Origin: Manihot esculenta
Taxonomy: Eukaryota; Streptophyta; Magnoliopsida; Malpighiales; Euphorbiaceae
Length of the DNA stretch: 64,000 nt
Assembly: GCF_001659605.2 (NCBI RefSeq)
Contig: NC_035165.2
Coordinates: 14,432,419-14,496,418, forward strand
Reading direction: 5' to 3'
In this document: in pieces, positions 33,749 to 45,348 of the stretch
Layout of the letters: every line of letters starts with the position of its first letter
Position numbering within the stretch: position 1 is the first letter of the stretch
The notes under the pieces: model-generated
Databases searched by the model: none
What the model saw: the letters and a program-made list of their open reading frames with translations, nothing else
Told to the model about the DNA's origin: nothing
Position numbers and translations under genes: made by a program

Positions 33749-35563
33749 TGTAACGACCCGAAAATCGGACCGCTATCGGCGCTAGGACCCAGGTTGGCTT
33801 AAGGCCGCCGGGACCCGTAGCAAGCCTGACATACAACCTGTAGACCTGTTTAATCCCATACATGATCAAGAAAAACATAAAAATTAAAACTTTTCTTTCA
33901 TACATCCTCTCATACACCAAACTCAACCTGTGCATGCACTGAACATAGTCATAATCATAAGCATTGACCCCTCTGTGGGATCTCATCAATGCCCCAATGG
34001 GCGATATAACATATGTTGAGTTGATTTACATAAACATCATAAAACATCTAAGATCATGTATTAAAAGGGATAACAACATTCTATGGTCAAGCACATCTCT
34101 ATCCTCCATAAGCCTCATTACATTACATGCCTATACTGTACTTTTACATAACATCATAATCATTTATCATGTCCACACTAGCTATTACAGAGACAGGACT
34201 TTATTACTCTTGCTGACCTCCTGGTCTACCCTGTACCTGCAAGCCTGGGGGTTAAGGGAGAGGGGTGAGCTACTAGAGCCCAGTGAGCAGAATAATAAAA
34301 CATTTAAAACATATGATAACATGGAATGCATCACATCACAGCTAATCACATCAAGGATGAACTTGTCACCAATAGCCCCCTACATATCCAATAGTGCCAG
34401 AACGTAGAATGGGTCCTGGTCTTTCTCTTACATAGTGCCAGTGAACATAGAATGGGTCCCACTGGTCTTACATTCTGTACCGTACATATCACATCGTCAC
34501 ATCATAGATCGAGGACTATGGATCATCCAACGTTCATCCACATCAACAACAATAAAGTATGCAATGCAACATATTCGTGAATTCTAATGCAAACAACCTA
34601 GTACATCTCATGGCATTAATGATGCGTGAATCATGCTAAAATGTCCATTATTTGCTTTAAAATGTAATGAGTTATTCCACTCACCTCTGGATAGCTCTGA
34701 CCAGACACTGGAGCAGCTGACTCACTGCTGGGGTTCTCGGTTCCTCGGGTCCAAACCTACACAGGTGGACTCAAGTGAGGGACCAAACATACATGAACAT
34801 AACTCTAAACTACTCCCCAAAAACCCCCTAGAACATCATGAAACAACCATAGAAAAACATGCAAAGGAAGGCTGGACAGGGCACTTTCGGCGGCAGGTTC
34901 GGCGGCCGAAAGTCCCTCAAGAGCCGAAAGTCAGGCAGGTTCGGCGGCACCTTCGGCGGTCGAAACTCCCAGACAGAGGCGAAACTCATGCATGTTCGGC
35001 GGAATTTTCGGCGATCGAAACTGCCCTCCAGAGACGAAAGTCCTCTTTCGGGGGCAGGCTTCGGCAGCCGAAAGGCTTGCCTCCCAGGCAGGTTCGGCGG
35101 CCGAAAGTCCTTCGGCTGCCGAACCTGGTTTCTGCCAAAGAGCAGAAACTTGGTTCCTCATGCACATTTGCCTCCCAAAATCCATCCAACATGCATTTCC
35201 TAATCTACAACATACATACTCAAGCATACAAGTTTCTAGGGGCTTCAAACTAGCCTAAACCCCAACTACAACACATCAACATAACCACATTGCTAAAAAA
35301 TATAACATAAACCCATAAACCTAACCATGAGCTAAACATGCATTCTACCCCATAGATCTACTTAAAACTTACTTAAAACATGCCATAAGCTCAAGATCGG
35401 CCCTTACCTCTTGAAGATCGAGAGGAGAACGACCCTAGCTCGGAAAATGGGAGAGAGAGAGTTCCTTGAACCTCCAAGCTCCAAAACTTGCTCAAATGCT
35501 CAAGATCTTCAAAACAAGGGTAAAACTAATGAAAATCGAGAAAGATTTGAAGGAAGGAACTCA
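33749..35563 (-). repeat. 3' LTR of the inner Tekay element, truncated
   Basis: Nearly identical to 40437-about 42221 of the 5' LTR. The match stops at GAAGGAACTCA (35563), after which integrase-coding sequence follows directly. A short indel near 33903 and scattered substitutions are the only differences I see. Confidence 0.92.
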
Positions 35564-35564
35564 G

Positions 35565-36980
35565 ATCCCCCTCCTGAAACTCTACTTGCCTTCTGCAGAT
35601 GTCTGCATAACTCTTCTGTCTGCTTGCAGCAGTCTTGATCCTTTCTCTGATTATGGGTACCACCCTACTGGTGATCTCTACTAGATCAGGCCCTGCCAAG
35701 GCCTTTTCTCCAACCTCTTCCCAGCAAACAGGTGATCTGCACTTCCTCCCATACAAAGCCTCATATGGAGCCATCCCGATGCTAGCATGATGGCTGTTAT
35801 TGTAGGCAAACTCCACCAAGGGTAGATGCTGCCTCCAAGAACCGCCAAAATCCAGCACACACATTCTAAGCATATCCTCTATCGTCTGGATGGTCCTTTC
35901 TGATTGTCCGTCCGTCTGTGGATGGAAAGCAGTGCTAAAATCCAACCTGGTACCCATGGCATTCTGCAGACTCCGCCAGAACCTGGAGGTGAACTGGGGC
36001 CCTCGATCAAACACTATTGAAACAGGAACCCCATGCAGCCTGACGATCTCATCAACATACACCTGCGCTAACTTGTCCACAGAATAGCCACTCCTGACAG
36101 GGATGAAGTGAGCAGATTTGGTGAGTCTGTCCACAATCACCCATATGGAGTCTAATCTATTGGACGTCGCCGGTAATCCCACTACAAAGTCCATAGCTAT
36201 ATTCTCCCATTTCCACTCTGGAATAGGTAGCGGGTTAAGCATTCCAGCCGGCTTCTGATGTTCCAGCTTTACCCTCTGACACACTTCGCAGGTCGACACA
36301 AACTGTGCCACTTCTTTCTTCATAGCTGGCCACCAATAAACCTTCTTCAGGTCTTGATACATCTTGGTGGCTCCGGGGTGAACGCTGTATCTTGCATTAT
36401 GAGCCTCTCTCATAATGTCTCCTTTTAGCCCTATGTCATCTGGTACACACAATCTGCTCCCATAGCGGAGGATTCCCTTGCTGTCAAATCTGAACTCGTT
36501 ATCCTTGCCTGACTGAACAGTCCTGGCAATCTTCACTAACTCTGGGTCCTCATGCTGTTTCTGAGCCACCTGCTCCAGAAACACGGGTGCCACTCTCATC
36601 TGGGCTACCAAAGCACCTATACTAGACAACTCCAACAGTAAACCTTCATTCATGAGCTCGAAGAACTCCCTCACTACTGGCCTCCTCTCTGCTGAAATAT
36701 GGGACAAACTGCCAAGTGATTTCCGGCTTAAAGCGTCTACCACAACATTCGCCTTACCCGGATTGTACTGGATCTTGTAATCATAGTCACTAAGCAGTTC
36801 TACCCATCTCCTCTGCCTCAGATTCAGATCCCTCTGACTCAAGATGTACTGCAGGCTCTTATGATCGGTGAAGATCTCACATTTAACCCCATAGAGGTAA
36901 TGCCTCCACATCTTGAGTGCAAAGATCACTGCTGCCATCTCCAGGTCATGTGTAGGGTAATTCGACTCGTGCTTCTTCAG
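35565..36980 (-). pseudogene. RNase H end and integrase of the inner Tekay element, 3'-truncated
   Basis: Open frame on the minus strand. RNase H closes with [16 protein letters not shown] and [11 protein letters not shown]. Integrase has the HHCC finger ([17 protein letters not shown] ... CEVCQRVK, about 36375-36265) and a DDE core: MDFVVGLP (about 36190), [13 protein letters not shown] (about 36025-35985) and the Glu of GQSERTIQ (about 35910). It continues to [20 protein letters not shown] and is then cut by the deletion joint at about 35565, after which a few LTR codons follow. The chromodomain normally present is missing. Upstream, a TAG at 36981-36983 separates it from the RT part in the same frame. 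Confidence 0.92.
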
Positions 36981-37711
36981 CTACCTAGAAGCATAAGCAA
37001 TCACCCTTTCATTCTGCATTAGCACACAACCCAGTCCCACACGGGACGCATCACAATACACTGAGAAGTCTTCGTTATTAGATGGCAGGGCTAACACTGG
37101 TGCTGAAGTCAACCTCTTCTTGAGCTCCTCAAAGCTCTCTTCACACTGGTCGGTCCACACAAACCTCTGGTTCTTCCTGGTCAATCTGGTCAGAGGAGCT
37201 GCAATCTTTGAGAAGTCCTGGACGAACCTCCTGTAGTAACCTGCCAAACCTAAGAAACTTCTAATCTCTGTCACTGAAGTGGGTCTAGGCCAGTTAGCCA
37301 CAGCTTCTACCTTCTTAGGGTCCACCTCTATTCCATTTTCTGACACTACATGCCCCGAGAATGAAATGCTCCTCAGCCAGAACTCACACTTAGAGAACTT
37401 GGCATACAAGCCATGTTCTCTCAAGGTCTGCAGAACCAACCTCAGATGATGGGCATGCTCCTCTGCGTTCCTGGAATACACCAAGATATCATCTATGAAG
37501 ATAATAACAAAGTGATCCAGGTATTGGCTAAACACTCTGTTCATGAGATCCATGAATGCTGCAGGGGCGTTGGTTAACCCGAACGGCATCACAAGGAACT
37601 CAAAATGCCCATATCTGGTCCTGAAAGCTGTCTTTGACACATCTTCCTTCCTTATCCTTAGCTGATGGTACCCCGATCTCAGATCTATTTTGGAGAAACA
37701 ACCCGCTCCTG
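36981..37711 (-). pseudogene. Reverse transcriptase and start of RNase H, inner Tekay element
   Basis: Open in the restored frame from about 37735 and clearly from 37640 ([14 protein letters not shown]). It shows [17 protein letters not shown], the catalytic box FIDDILVYS (about 37505-37480), SKCEFWL, and the RNase H start [16 protein letters not shown] (about 37065). It ends at TAG 36981-36983 in AGG-TAG-CTG, most simply a CAG-to-TAG change. A 20 bp tandem duplication just upstream shifts the frame against the protease part. Confidence 0.92.
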
Positions 37712-38692
37712 CTAGCTGGTCGAATAGATCGTCGATCCTTGGCAGAAGGTACCTATTCTTGGTAGAGGGTACCTATTCTTGGTAGTGACTTTGTTCAACT
37801 GCCTGTAGTCGATACAAAGTCTAAGGGATCCATCCTTCTTCCTCACAAATAAGACTGGAGCACCCCAAGGTGAGGTACTCGGTCTGACGAAGCCCTTTTC
37901 TACCAGCTCTTGTAACTGCTCTTTCAATTCCTTCAACTCGGCTGGAGCCATCCTGTAGGGAGGGATAGAGATCGGTCTAGTTTCAGGCATCAATTCTATC
38001 TCGAACTCTATCTCCCTAGCAGGTAGTAAACCTGGAAGCTCGTCTGGAAAAACATCCTGAAATTCTCTGACAACTGGCACCGAGGCTGGCTCCCTGACCT
38101 GACTATCTAACTCTCTCACATGAGCCAAATACCCCTGACATCCCTTCCTAAGCAACCTACGAGCCTGAAGAGCTGATATCAGACCTCTAGGTGTACCCGT
38201 CTTGTCTCCTCTGAAGACGACCTCTGACCCGTTCTGATCTCTGAACCTGACTACCTTGTCTTTGTAATCCAAGGTAGCACCATGGGTAGATAGCCAATCC
38301 ATCCCTAGAATGACGTCAAAGTCTGTCAAATCTAGAACCACAAGGTCGGCGGAGAGGCATCTTCCCTCGACAAAAACTGGACTGTACTGGCAGACTGACT
38401 CTGCCACTGACGGGTCACACTTGGGTCCACTGACCCATAGGGGACACTCTAACCCAGAGACTATCAGACCCAACCTCTCAACGGCTCTCGGAGCAATAAA
38501 AGAATGAGATGCACCCGGGTCCATTAATGCATACACATCAGAACACCCAATGATGAGATTACCTGACACCACGGTGTTGGATGTGTTAGCCTCCTGCTGA
38601 GTCATGGTGAAGATCCTGGCTGGAGCTGACGGACCTTCACCTCGGGAACCAGAAGAAGAGGCTGCCCCTCTCCCTCTACCTCTGCCACTGCC
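37712..38692 (-). pseudogene. Protease and N-terminal reverse transcriptase, inner Tekay element
   Basis: Continues the gag frame after a TAG at 38693-38695. It has the retropepsin motif [11 protein letters not shown] (about 38530-38500) and [12 protein letters not shown] (about 38310-38275), then the RT N-terminus ([34 protein letters not shown]). At about 37740-37795 a GGTACCTATTCTTGGTAG unit is doubled, and the 20 bp surplus shifts the frame, which then stops at 37712. Confidence 0.92.
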
Positions 38693-40156
38693 CTAAGTTG
38701 TGGCTGGAGCTACTGGCTGTGCCACACTACCAGAAGCTGTCTGCTGGGGCTGGCCCATAAAAGGTGCTCTAGGACACTCCCGAGCCAAGTGTCCCTCCTG
38801 TCCACATCTGAAACATGCATTAGTCCCAGCCCGACACACTCCCTTGTGTGGCTTCCCACACCTTAGACATTCTGTACCATCTGAGCCTGAGCTCGAGCCA
38901 CCGCCTAATCCCAGACCGGACTTCAACTTACTCAAAAACTTGTTCTTCTTCGGCTTCTTGGTGGTGTTATTCCACCTCTTGCTACCTGAGCTCTAAGAAG
39001 AGAGACCTGGCCCTCCTCTGCCTGGGGTCTTAACCCCTGAAAACTGGGTCACTGACTGCTTCACTGACCCCTCAACTATAGCACTAGCCTCCATCCTTCG
39101 CGCCATATCCACCACAGTGTGGAAACTTTCCCTCTCAACTGATTGAATCAAAGAGGAGTACCTAGAATGCAGTTTCATAACATATCTCTTGGCTTTCTTC
39201 GAATCTGTATCTAGAGCTTGCTCTGAAAAAGGCAATAGCTCCAAGAATTTATCTGTGTACTCCTCTATACTCATGTGTTCTGTCTGCCTCAGCTGCTCAA
39301 ACTCAATCATCTTCAGTTCTCTAGAACTGTCTAGAAAAGCCCATCCAGCAAACTCATTTGCAAATTCCTCCCATGTCATGCCGTCTAGTCTCGGGTCCAC
39401 ATAACATTTGAACCATTCCCGTGCCTTTTTGCACTTTAAGGTGAACCCTGCCATCTGAATGGCCCTGCTGTCATCTGCCCCTAGCTCATCAGTTATTGTC
39501 TTCACTACTCTCAGGTACTCAAAGGGATCATCCCCTGACTTGTATTTGGGAGCATCCAACTTAAGGTAATCCGTCATCTTTACTTTGCTCCCACCGGCTG
39601 AGCTAGGTCTAGAAGGTTGAGTAACTGGGGCTGCTGTTTCTGTAGGTGGTGGAGGTGGGGGTGCAGTATTCCCCGAGGTGGGGTTTGCCGGGTTAGGATA
39701 GAAGGGTGAGGGTGGATAAGCTGGGTACTGCGTGTAAGGTGGATAGAAAGGTGGATAAGGCATGTAGGTAGGGTAGGGGTTAAAGCTGGAGTAATTCGAT
39801 GTGCCTCCCATCGGATACCCTGAACCCTGTGGGAAGGGTGGATAATGGGGTGGAAAACCATACCCCGAGGCCTGAGCACCTCCCTGTGACTCCCCTGTCC
39901 CTTCTTCCACCATGCTGACATCCAGATTCCCATCCCTTCTCTGGTCCTCTTCCATAACCTCCCTCACATCTGAAGAACTTCCTCCTCTATCAGTCCCCCT
40001 TCTGCTAGCATCAAAAGACCTTCTAGGGTCCCTTGACACTCTTTCTCTGTTTGATCTACATGACATTGCCCTAGGCAATGCAGGAGGACGGGCGCTCGTG
40101 CCCTCATCCTCAGGTGGTACTGTAGTCAATCTTGCAGATCGACGGGTTCCTCTCAT
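38693..40156 (-). pseudogene. gag of the inner Tekay element
   Basis: ATG at 40156 (MRGTRRSARLTTVPPEDEG). A Pro/Tyr-rich low-complexity segment lies at about 39860-39640. The gag core follows (MTDYLKLDAPKYKSGDDPFEY; FTLKCKKAREWFKCYV; IEEYTDKFLELLPF) and then a zinc knuckle CFRCGQEGHLAREC (about 38825-38784). A TAG at 38993-38995 interrupts it before the knuckle and another at 38693-38695 precedes the protease. The related element at 61681 reads TTG and CAG at the same places. Gag and pol share one frame, as usual for Tekay. Confidence 0.92.
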
Positions 40157-40420
40157 CTTGTTTTCTGAAAAACAGTACACATCACACAGACATTAGCATC
40201 ATATGGTTCATGTGGAAACACATGAACCCTCATCACATATATATCATTCATATCATAGCATCAATGCACATGTATATAATCATGGCATTTCACATCATCA
40301 TACCAGACAGGACTCAACATCCTATCCTAGTGGACATGATCTTCCTATTGTGCTTGACCTTCTAGAACATCTATGAGCCCGACACTCTAGGTCCGATCCT
40401 ATGAACCTAGGGCTCTGATA

Positions 40421-40436
40421 CCATTCTGTAACGACC
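40421..40436 (-). promoter_or_regulatory. Primer-binding site (initiator tRNA-Met type)
   Basis: On the minus strand GAATGGTATCAGAGCC directly follows the LTR end TTACA. TGGTATCAGAGC is the classical plant initiator-Met site. The element starting at 59127 has GATTGGTATCAGAGCC at the same place. Confidence 0.9.
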
Positions 40437-42663
40437 CGAAAATCGGACTGCTACCGGCGCTAGGACCCAGGTTGGCTTAAGGCCGCCAGGACCCGTAGCA
40501 AGCCTGACATACAACCTGTAGACCTGTTTAATCCCATACATGATCAAGAAAAACATAAAAATTAAAACTTTTCTTTCATACACCAAACTCAACCTGTGCA
40601 TGCACTGAACATAGTCATAATCATAAGCATTGACCCCTCTGTGGGATCTCATCAATGCCCCAATGGGCGATATAACATATGTTGAGTTGGTTTACATAAA
40701 CATCATAAAACATCTAAGATCATGTATTAAAAGGGATAACAACATTCTATGGTCAAGCACATCTCTATCCTCTATAAGCCTCATTACATTACACGCCTAT
40801 ACTGTACTTTTACATAACATCATAATCATTTATCATGTCCACATTAGCTATTACAGAGACAGGACTTCATTACTCTTGCTGACCTCCTGGTCTACCCTGT
40901 ACCTGCAAGCCTGGGGGTTAAGGGAGAGGGGTGAGCTACTAGAGCCCAGTGAGCAGAATAATAAAACATTTAAAACATATGATAACATGGAATGCATCAC
41001 ATCACAGCTAATCACATCAAGGATGAACTTGTCACCAATAGCCCCCTACATATCCAATAGTGCCAGAACGTAGAATGGGTCCTAGTCTTTCTCTTACATA
41101 GTGCCAGTGAACGTAGAATGGGTCCCACTGGTCTTACATTCCGTACCGTACATATCACATCGTCACATCATAGATCGAGGACTATGGATCATCCAACGTT
41201 CATCCACATCAACAACAATAAAGTATGCAATGCAACATATTCGTGAATTCTAATGCAAACAACCTAGTACATCTCATTGCATTAATGATGCGTGAATCAT
41301 GCTAAAATGTCCATTATTTGCTTTAAAACGTAATGAGTTATTCCACTCACCTCTGGATAGCTCTGACCAGACACTGGAGCAGCTGACTCACTGCTGGGGT
41401 TCTCGGGTCCGAACCTACACAGGTGGACTCAAGTGAGGGACCAAACATACATAAACATAACTCTAAACTACTCCCCAAAAATCCCCTAGAACATCATGAA
41501 ACAACCATAGAAAAACATGCAAAGGAAGGCTGGACAGGGCACTTTCGGCGGCAGGTTCGGCGGCCGAAAGTCCCTCCAGAGCCGAAAGTCAGGCAGGTTC
41601 GGCGGCACCTTCGGCGGCCGAAACTCCCAGACAGAGGCGAAACTCATGCATGTTCGGCGGCACTTTCGGCGGCCGAAACTGCCCTCCAGAGACGAAAGTC
41701 CTCTTTCGGGGGCAGGCTTCGGCAGCCGAAAGGCTTGCCTCCCAGGCAGGTTCGGCGGCCGAAAGTCCTTCGGCTGCCGAACCTGGTTTCTGCCAAAGGG
41801 CAGAAACTTGGTTCCTCATGCACATTTGCCTCCCAAAATCCATCCAACATGCATTTCCTAATCTACAACATACATACTCAAGCATACAAGTTTCTAGGGG
41901 CTTCAAACTAGCCTAAACCCCAACTACAACACATCAACATAACCACATTGCTCAAAAACATAACATAAACCCATAAACCTAACCATGAGCTAAACATGCA
42001 TTCTACCCCATAGATCTACTTAAAACTTACTTAAAACATGCCATAAGCTCAAGATCGGCCCTTACCTCTTGAAGATCGAGAGGAGAACGACCCTAGCTAG
42101 GAAAATGGGAGAGAGAGAGTTCCTTGAACCTCCAAGCTCCAAAACTTGCTCAAATGCTCAAAATCTTCAAAACAAGGGTAAAACTAATGAAAATCGAGAA
42201 AGATTTGAAGGAAGGAACTCAAAACCGGCGAGGGATGGCGGAGAGCTCACCTTGACCGAAAATGGGGAGAAAAGCTCGCCCGTTTTCGGCTAAGGAACCC
42301 CTTTATAGGTGGCTGGCCAGGCCACGTTCGGGAGCCGAAAGTGCCTCCGCATGCATGCCATGTTCGGCGGCCGAACATAAGGTTCGGCGGCCGAACCTGG
42401 TTTCCCTCACTTATGCTTTCGGGGGCCTAAGGCACACCCGAAACGCATGCATGTTCGGCGGCCGAACTTGAGGTTCGGCGGCCGAACCTGAGTTTTCCTC
42501 CAAGGTTGTTTTCATGCGAAAACTCATTTCCTTTTTACTTAAAACCATGAAATACATCAAAACATTTTATGAAAACATGTTTCTACCCTACTAGAGACTT
42601 CCGACATCCGGGATTCCACCGGACGGTAGGAATTCCGATACCGGAGTCTAGCTGGGTATTACA
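40437..42663 (-). repeat. 5' LTR of the inner Tekay element
   Basis: 2227 bp, TGTAATACCC...GTCGTTACA on the minus strand. Rich in TTCGGCGGCCGAA palindromes (about 41545-41790 and 42350-42490). It contains the GTGCCAG...GTAGAATGGG motif twice near 41060-41130. Open frames across the palindromic part are by-products of its GC content. Confidence 0.93.
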
Positions 42664-42668
42664 CTCAG

Positions 42669-43189
42669 GATCTTCACTTACCTCTTGAAAACAAGAAGAT
42701 GAATGATCCCAACGTGGAGATATGGAGCAACTCTCTTCCAAAGTCTCCAAACTTCAAATCTTAGATTTTTAGCTCAAAAGCTTCAAAACAACAATAAAAA
42801 CTCTCAAAACTTTGCAAGATTTGATGAAAATATGAAGAAGATCCAAGGAAGATATGGTTTCACCTCTGTTTGTGAAAAGAAAAGTAAATTCTTATCCTTT
42901 CACCGACTGAGGGCCTTTTATAGGTGGCTGGCCAGACCACCTTCGGCGGCCTAACGTGATCCCGAATGCCATGCATGTTCGGCGGCCGAACTTCACCTTC
43001 GGCGGCCGAACCTGGCTTTCCTTCCTTGGTTCTTTTCTTGCAAAAACTCTTTTTCTTTTCACTTTAAAACTATAAAACATCCTAAAAGACTTTAGAAAAA
43101 ACATAAATCTGACCCTTCTAGAGGATACCGACATCCTAGATTCCACCGGAAAGTAGAATTCTGATGTCGGACTCTAGTCGGGTATTACA
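42669..43189 (-). repeat. 3' LTR of the outer Tekay element, proximal part
   Basis: The LTR start half, beginning (minus strand) TGTAATACCCGACTAG at 43189 and continuing across the inner insertion into 33748-32119. Bases 42998-43189 are also the first repeat of the 789 bp array. Confidence 0.88.
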
Positions 43190-43206
43190 TTCTCTCCCCT
43201 TAAGAA
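43190..43206 (-). promoter_or_regulatory. Polypurine tract next to the outer 3' LTR
   Basis: On the minus strand CTTAAGGGGAGAGA directly precedes the LTR start TGTAATACCC. The same tract (AAGGGGGGGAGAA variants) recurs at each array unit near 43980, 44770 and 45560. Confidence 0.75.
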
Positions 43207-44841
43207 CATTCGTCCCCAAATGTTCCTCAAACAAAAAAACACATAAAAGGAGGAAAACTAACCTCAAAACAGATATGGATATTGCTGGAGCATAGACTCC
43301 CGTGTCTCCCAGGTGCACTCTTCTAGATTATGGTGGTTCCACAGGACTTTCACCATTAGAATCTCCTTGTTCCTTGGCTGCCTGATCTGCGTGTCTAGGA
43401 TCCGCACTGGCTACTCTACATAGGTGAGATCTCCAAGGATCTCCACATCAGGCTCACTAAGAACCTTACTCGGATCTGACACGAACTTCCGTAGCATAGA
43501 AACATGGAACACCGGGTGAATCCTTTCCATAGAAGCAGGTAAATCCAGTTTGTACGATACATTTCCGATCTTCTGCAAGATCTCAAAGGGTCCAATGTAT
43601 CGTGGAGCTAGTTTACCTTTTCTCCCAAAACGAACCACTCCCTTCATTGGAGACACCTTCAGCAATACTATATCCCCCTCCTGAAACTCTATCTGCTTCC
43701 GGCGGATATCTGCATAGCTTTTCTATCTGCTCTGAGCAGTTCTGATTCTCTCTCTGATAATGGGCACCACTCTACTGGTAATCTCTTCGGCGGCCAAACC
43801 TGGCTTTCCTTCCTTGGTTCTTTTCTTGCAAAAACTCTTTTCCTTTTCACTTTAAAACTATAAAACATCCTAAAAGACTTTAGAAAAAACATAAATCCGA
43901 CCCTTCTAGAGGATACCGACATCCTAGATTCCACCGGAAAGTAGAATTCTGATGCCGGACTCTAGTCGGGTATTACATTCTCCCCCCCTTAAGAACATTC
44001 GTCCCCAAATGTTCCTCAAACAAAAAAACACATAAAAGGAGGAAAACTAACCTCAAAACAGATATGGATATTGCTGGAGCATAGACTCCCGTGTCTCCCA
44101 GGTGCACTCTTCTAGATTATGGTGGTTCCACAGGACTTTCACCATTAGAATCTCCTTGTTCCTTGGCTGCCTGATCTGCGTGTCTAGGATCTGCACTGGC
44201 TACTCTACATAGGTGAGATCTCCAAGGATCTCCACATCAGGCTCACTAAGAACCTTACTCGGATCTGACACGAACTTCCGTAGCATAGAAACATGGAACA
44301 CCGGGTGAATCCTTTCCATAGAAGCAGGTAAATTCAGTTTGTACGATACATTTCCGATCTTCTGCAAGATCTCAAAGGGTCCAATGTATCGTGGAGCTAG
44401 TTTACCTTTTCTCCCAAAACGAACCACTCCCTTCATTGGAGACACCTTCAGCAATACTATATCCCCCTCCTGAAACTCTATCTGCTTTCGGCGGATATCT
44501 GCATAGCTTTTCTATCTGCTCTGAGCAGTTCTGATTCTCTCTCTGATAATGGGCACCACTCTACTGGTAATCTCTTCGGCGGCCAAACCTGGCTTTCCTT
44601 CCTTGGTTCTTTTCTTGCAAAAACTCTTTTCCTTTTCACTTTAAAACTATAAAACATCCTAAAAGACTTTAGAAAAAACATAAATCCGACCCTTCTAGAG
44701 GATACCGACATCCTAGATTCCACCGGAAAGTAGAATTCTGATGCCGGACTCTAGTCGGGTATTACATTCTCCCCCCCTTAAGAACATTCGTCCCCAAATG
44801 TTCCTCAAACAAAAAAACACATAAAAGGAGGAAAACTAACC

Positions 44842-45348
44842 TCAAAACAGATATGGATATTGCTGGAGCATAGACTCCCGTGTCTCCCAGGTGCACTCTT
44901 CTAGATTATGGTGGTTCCACAGGACTTTCACCATTAGAATCTCCTTGTTCCTTGGCTGCCTGATCTGCGTGTCTAGGATCCGCACTGGCTGCTCTACATA
45001 GGTGAGATCTCCAAGGATCTCCACATCAGGCTCACTAAGAACCTTACTCAAATCTGACACGAACTTCCGTAGCATAGAAACATGAAACACCGGGTGAATC
45101 CTTTCCATAGAAGCAGGTAAATTCAGTTTGTACGATACATTTCCGATCTTCTGCAAGATCTCAAAGGGTCCAATGTATCGTAGAGCTAGTTTACCTTTTC
45201 TCCCAAAACGAACCACTCCCTTCATTGGAGACACCTTCAGCAATACTATATCCCCCTCCTGAAACTCTATCTGCTTCCGGCGGATATCTGCATAACTTTT
45301 CTGTCTGCTCTGAGCAGTTCTGATTCTCTCTCTGATAATGGGCACCAC
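44842..45348 (-). pseudogene. Integrase C-terminal/chromodomain fragment, best preserved array unit
   Basis: 168 open codons starting within [20 protein letters not shown]. They run through the integrase C-terminal domain ([34 protein letters not shown]) to a chromodomain (PVRILDTQIRQPRNKEI, VKVLWNHHNLEECTWETRE) and end at TAG in QQYPYLF-stop. It has no start or catalytic core and lies inside the tandem array, so it is a retroelement remnant. Homologous pieces at 43411-43665, 44200-44454 and 45630-46031 are broken by stops. Confidence 0.85.

Larger units (their letters stand above)
33749..42663 (-). mobile_element. Inner Tekay-type gypsy element (younger, 3'-truncated)
   Basis: Inserted in the 3' LTR of the outer element, with target duplication CTCAG at 33744-33748 and 42664-42668. 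5' LTR 40437-42663, an initiator-Met-type primer-binding site at 40421-40436, one gag-pol frame running to about 35565, and a shortened 3' LTR 33749-35563. A deletion removed the integrase C-terminus, chromodomain, polypurine tract and the first ~460 bp of the 3' LTR. The shared LTR parts are nearly identical, so it is the youngest insertion in this block. RT and integrase motifs are of the Tekay/Del chromovirus type. Confidence 0.93.

Noticed and set aside
34633..35258. Open frames up to 206 codons (also 41423-41916, 59789-60398) rich in Arg/Gly/Ala
   Set aside because: They lie inside LTRs and read through TTCGGCGGCCGAA palindromes; both strands are open for the same compositional reason.
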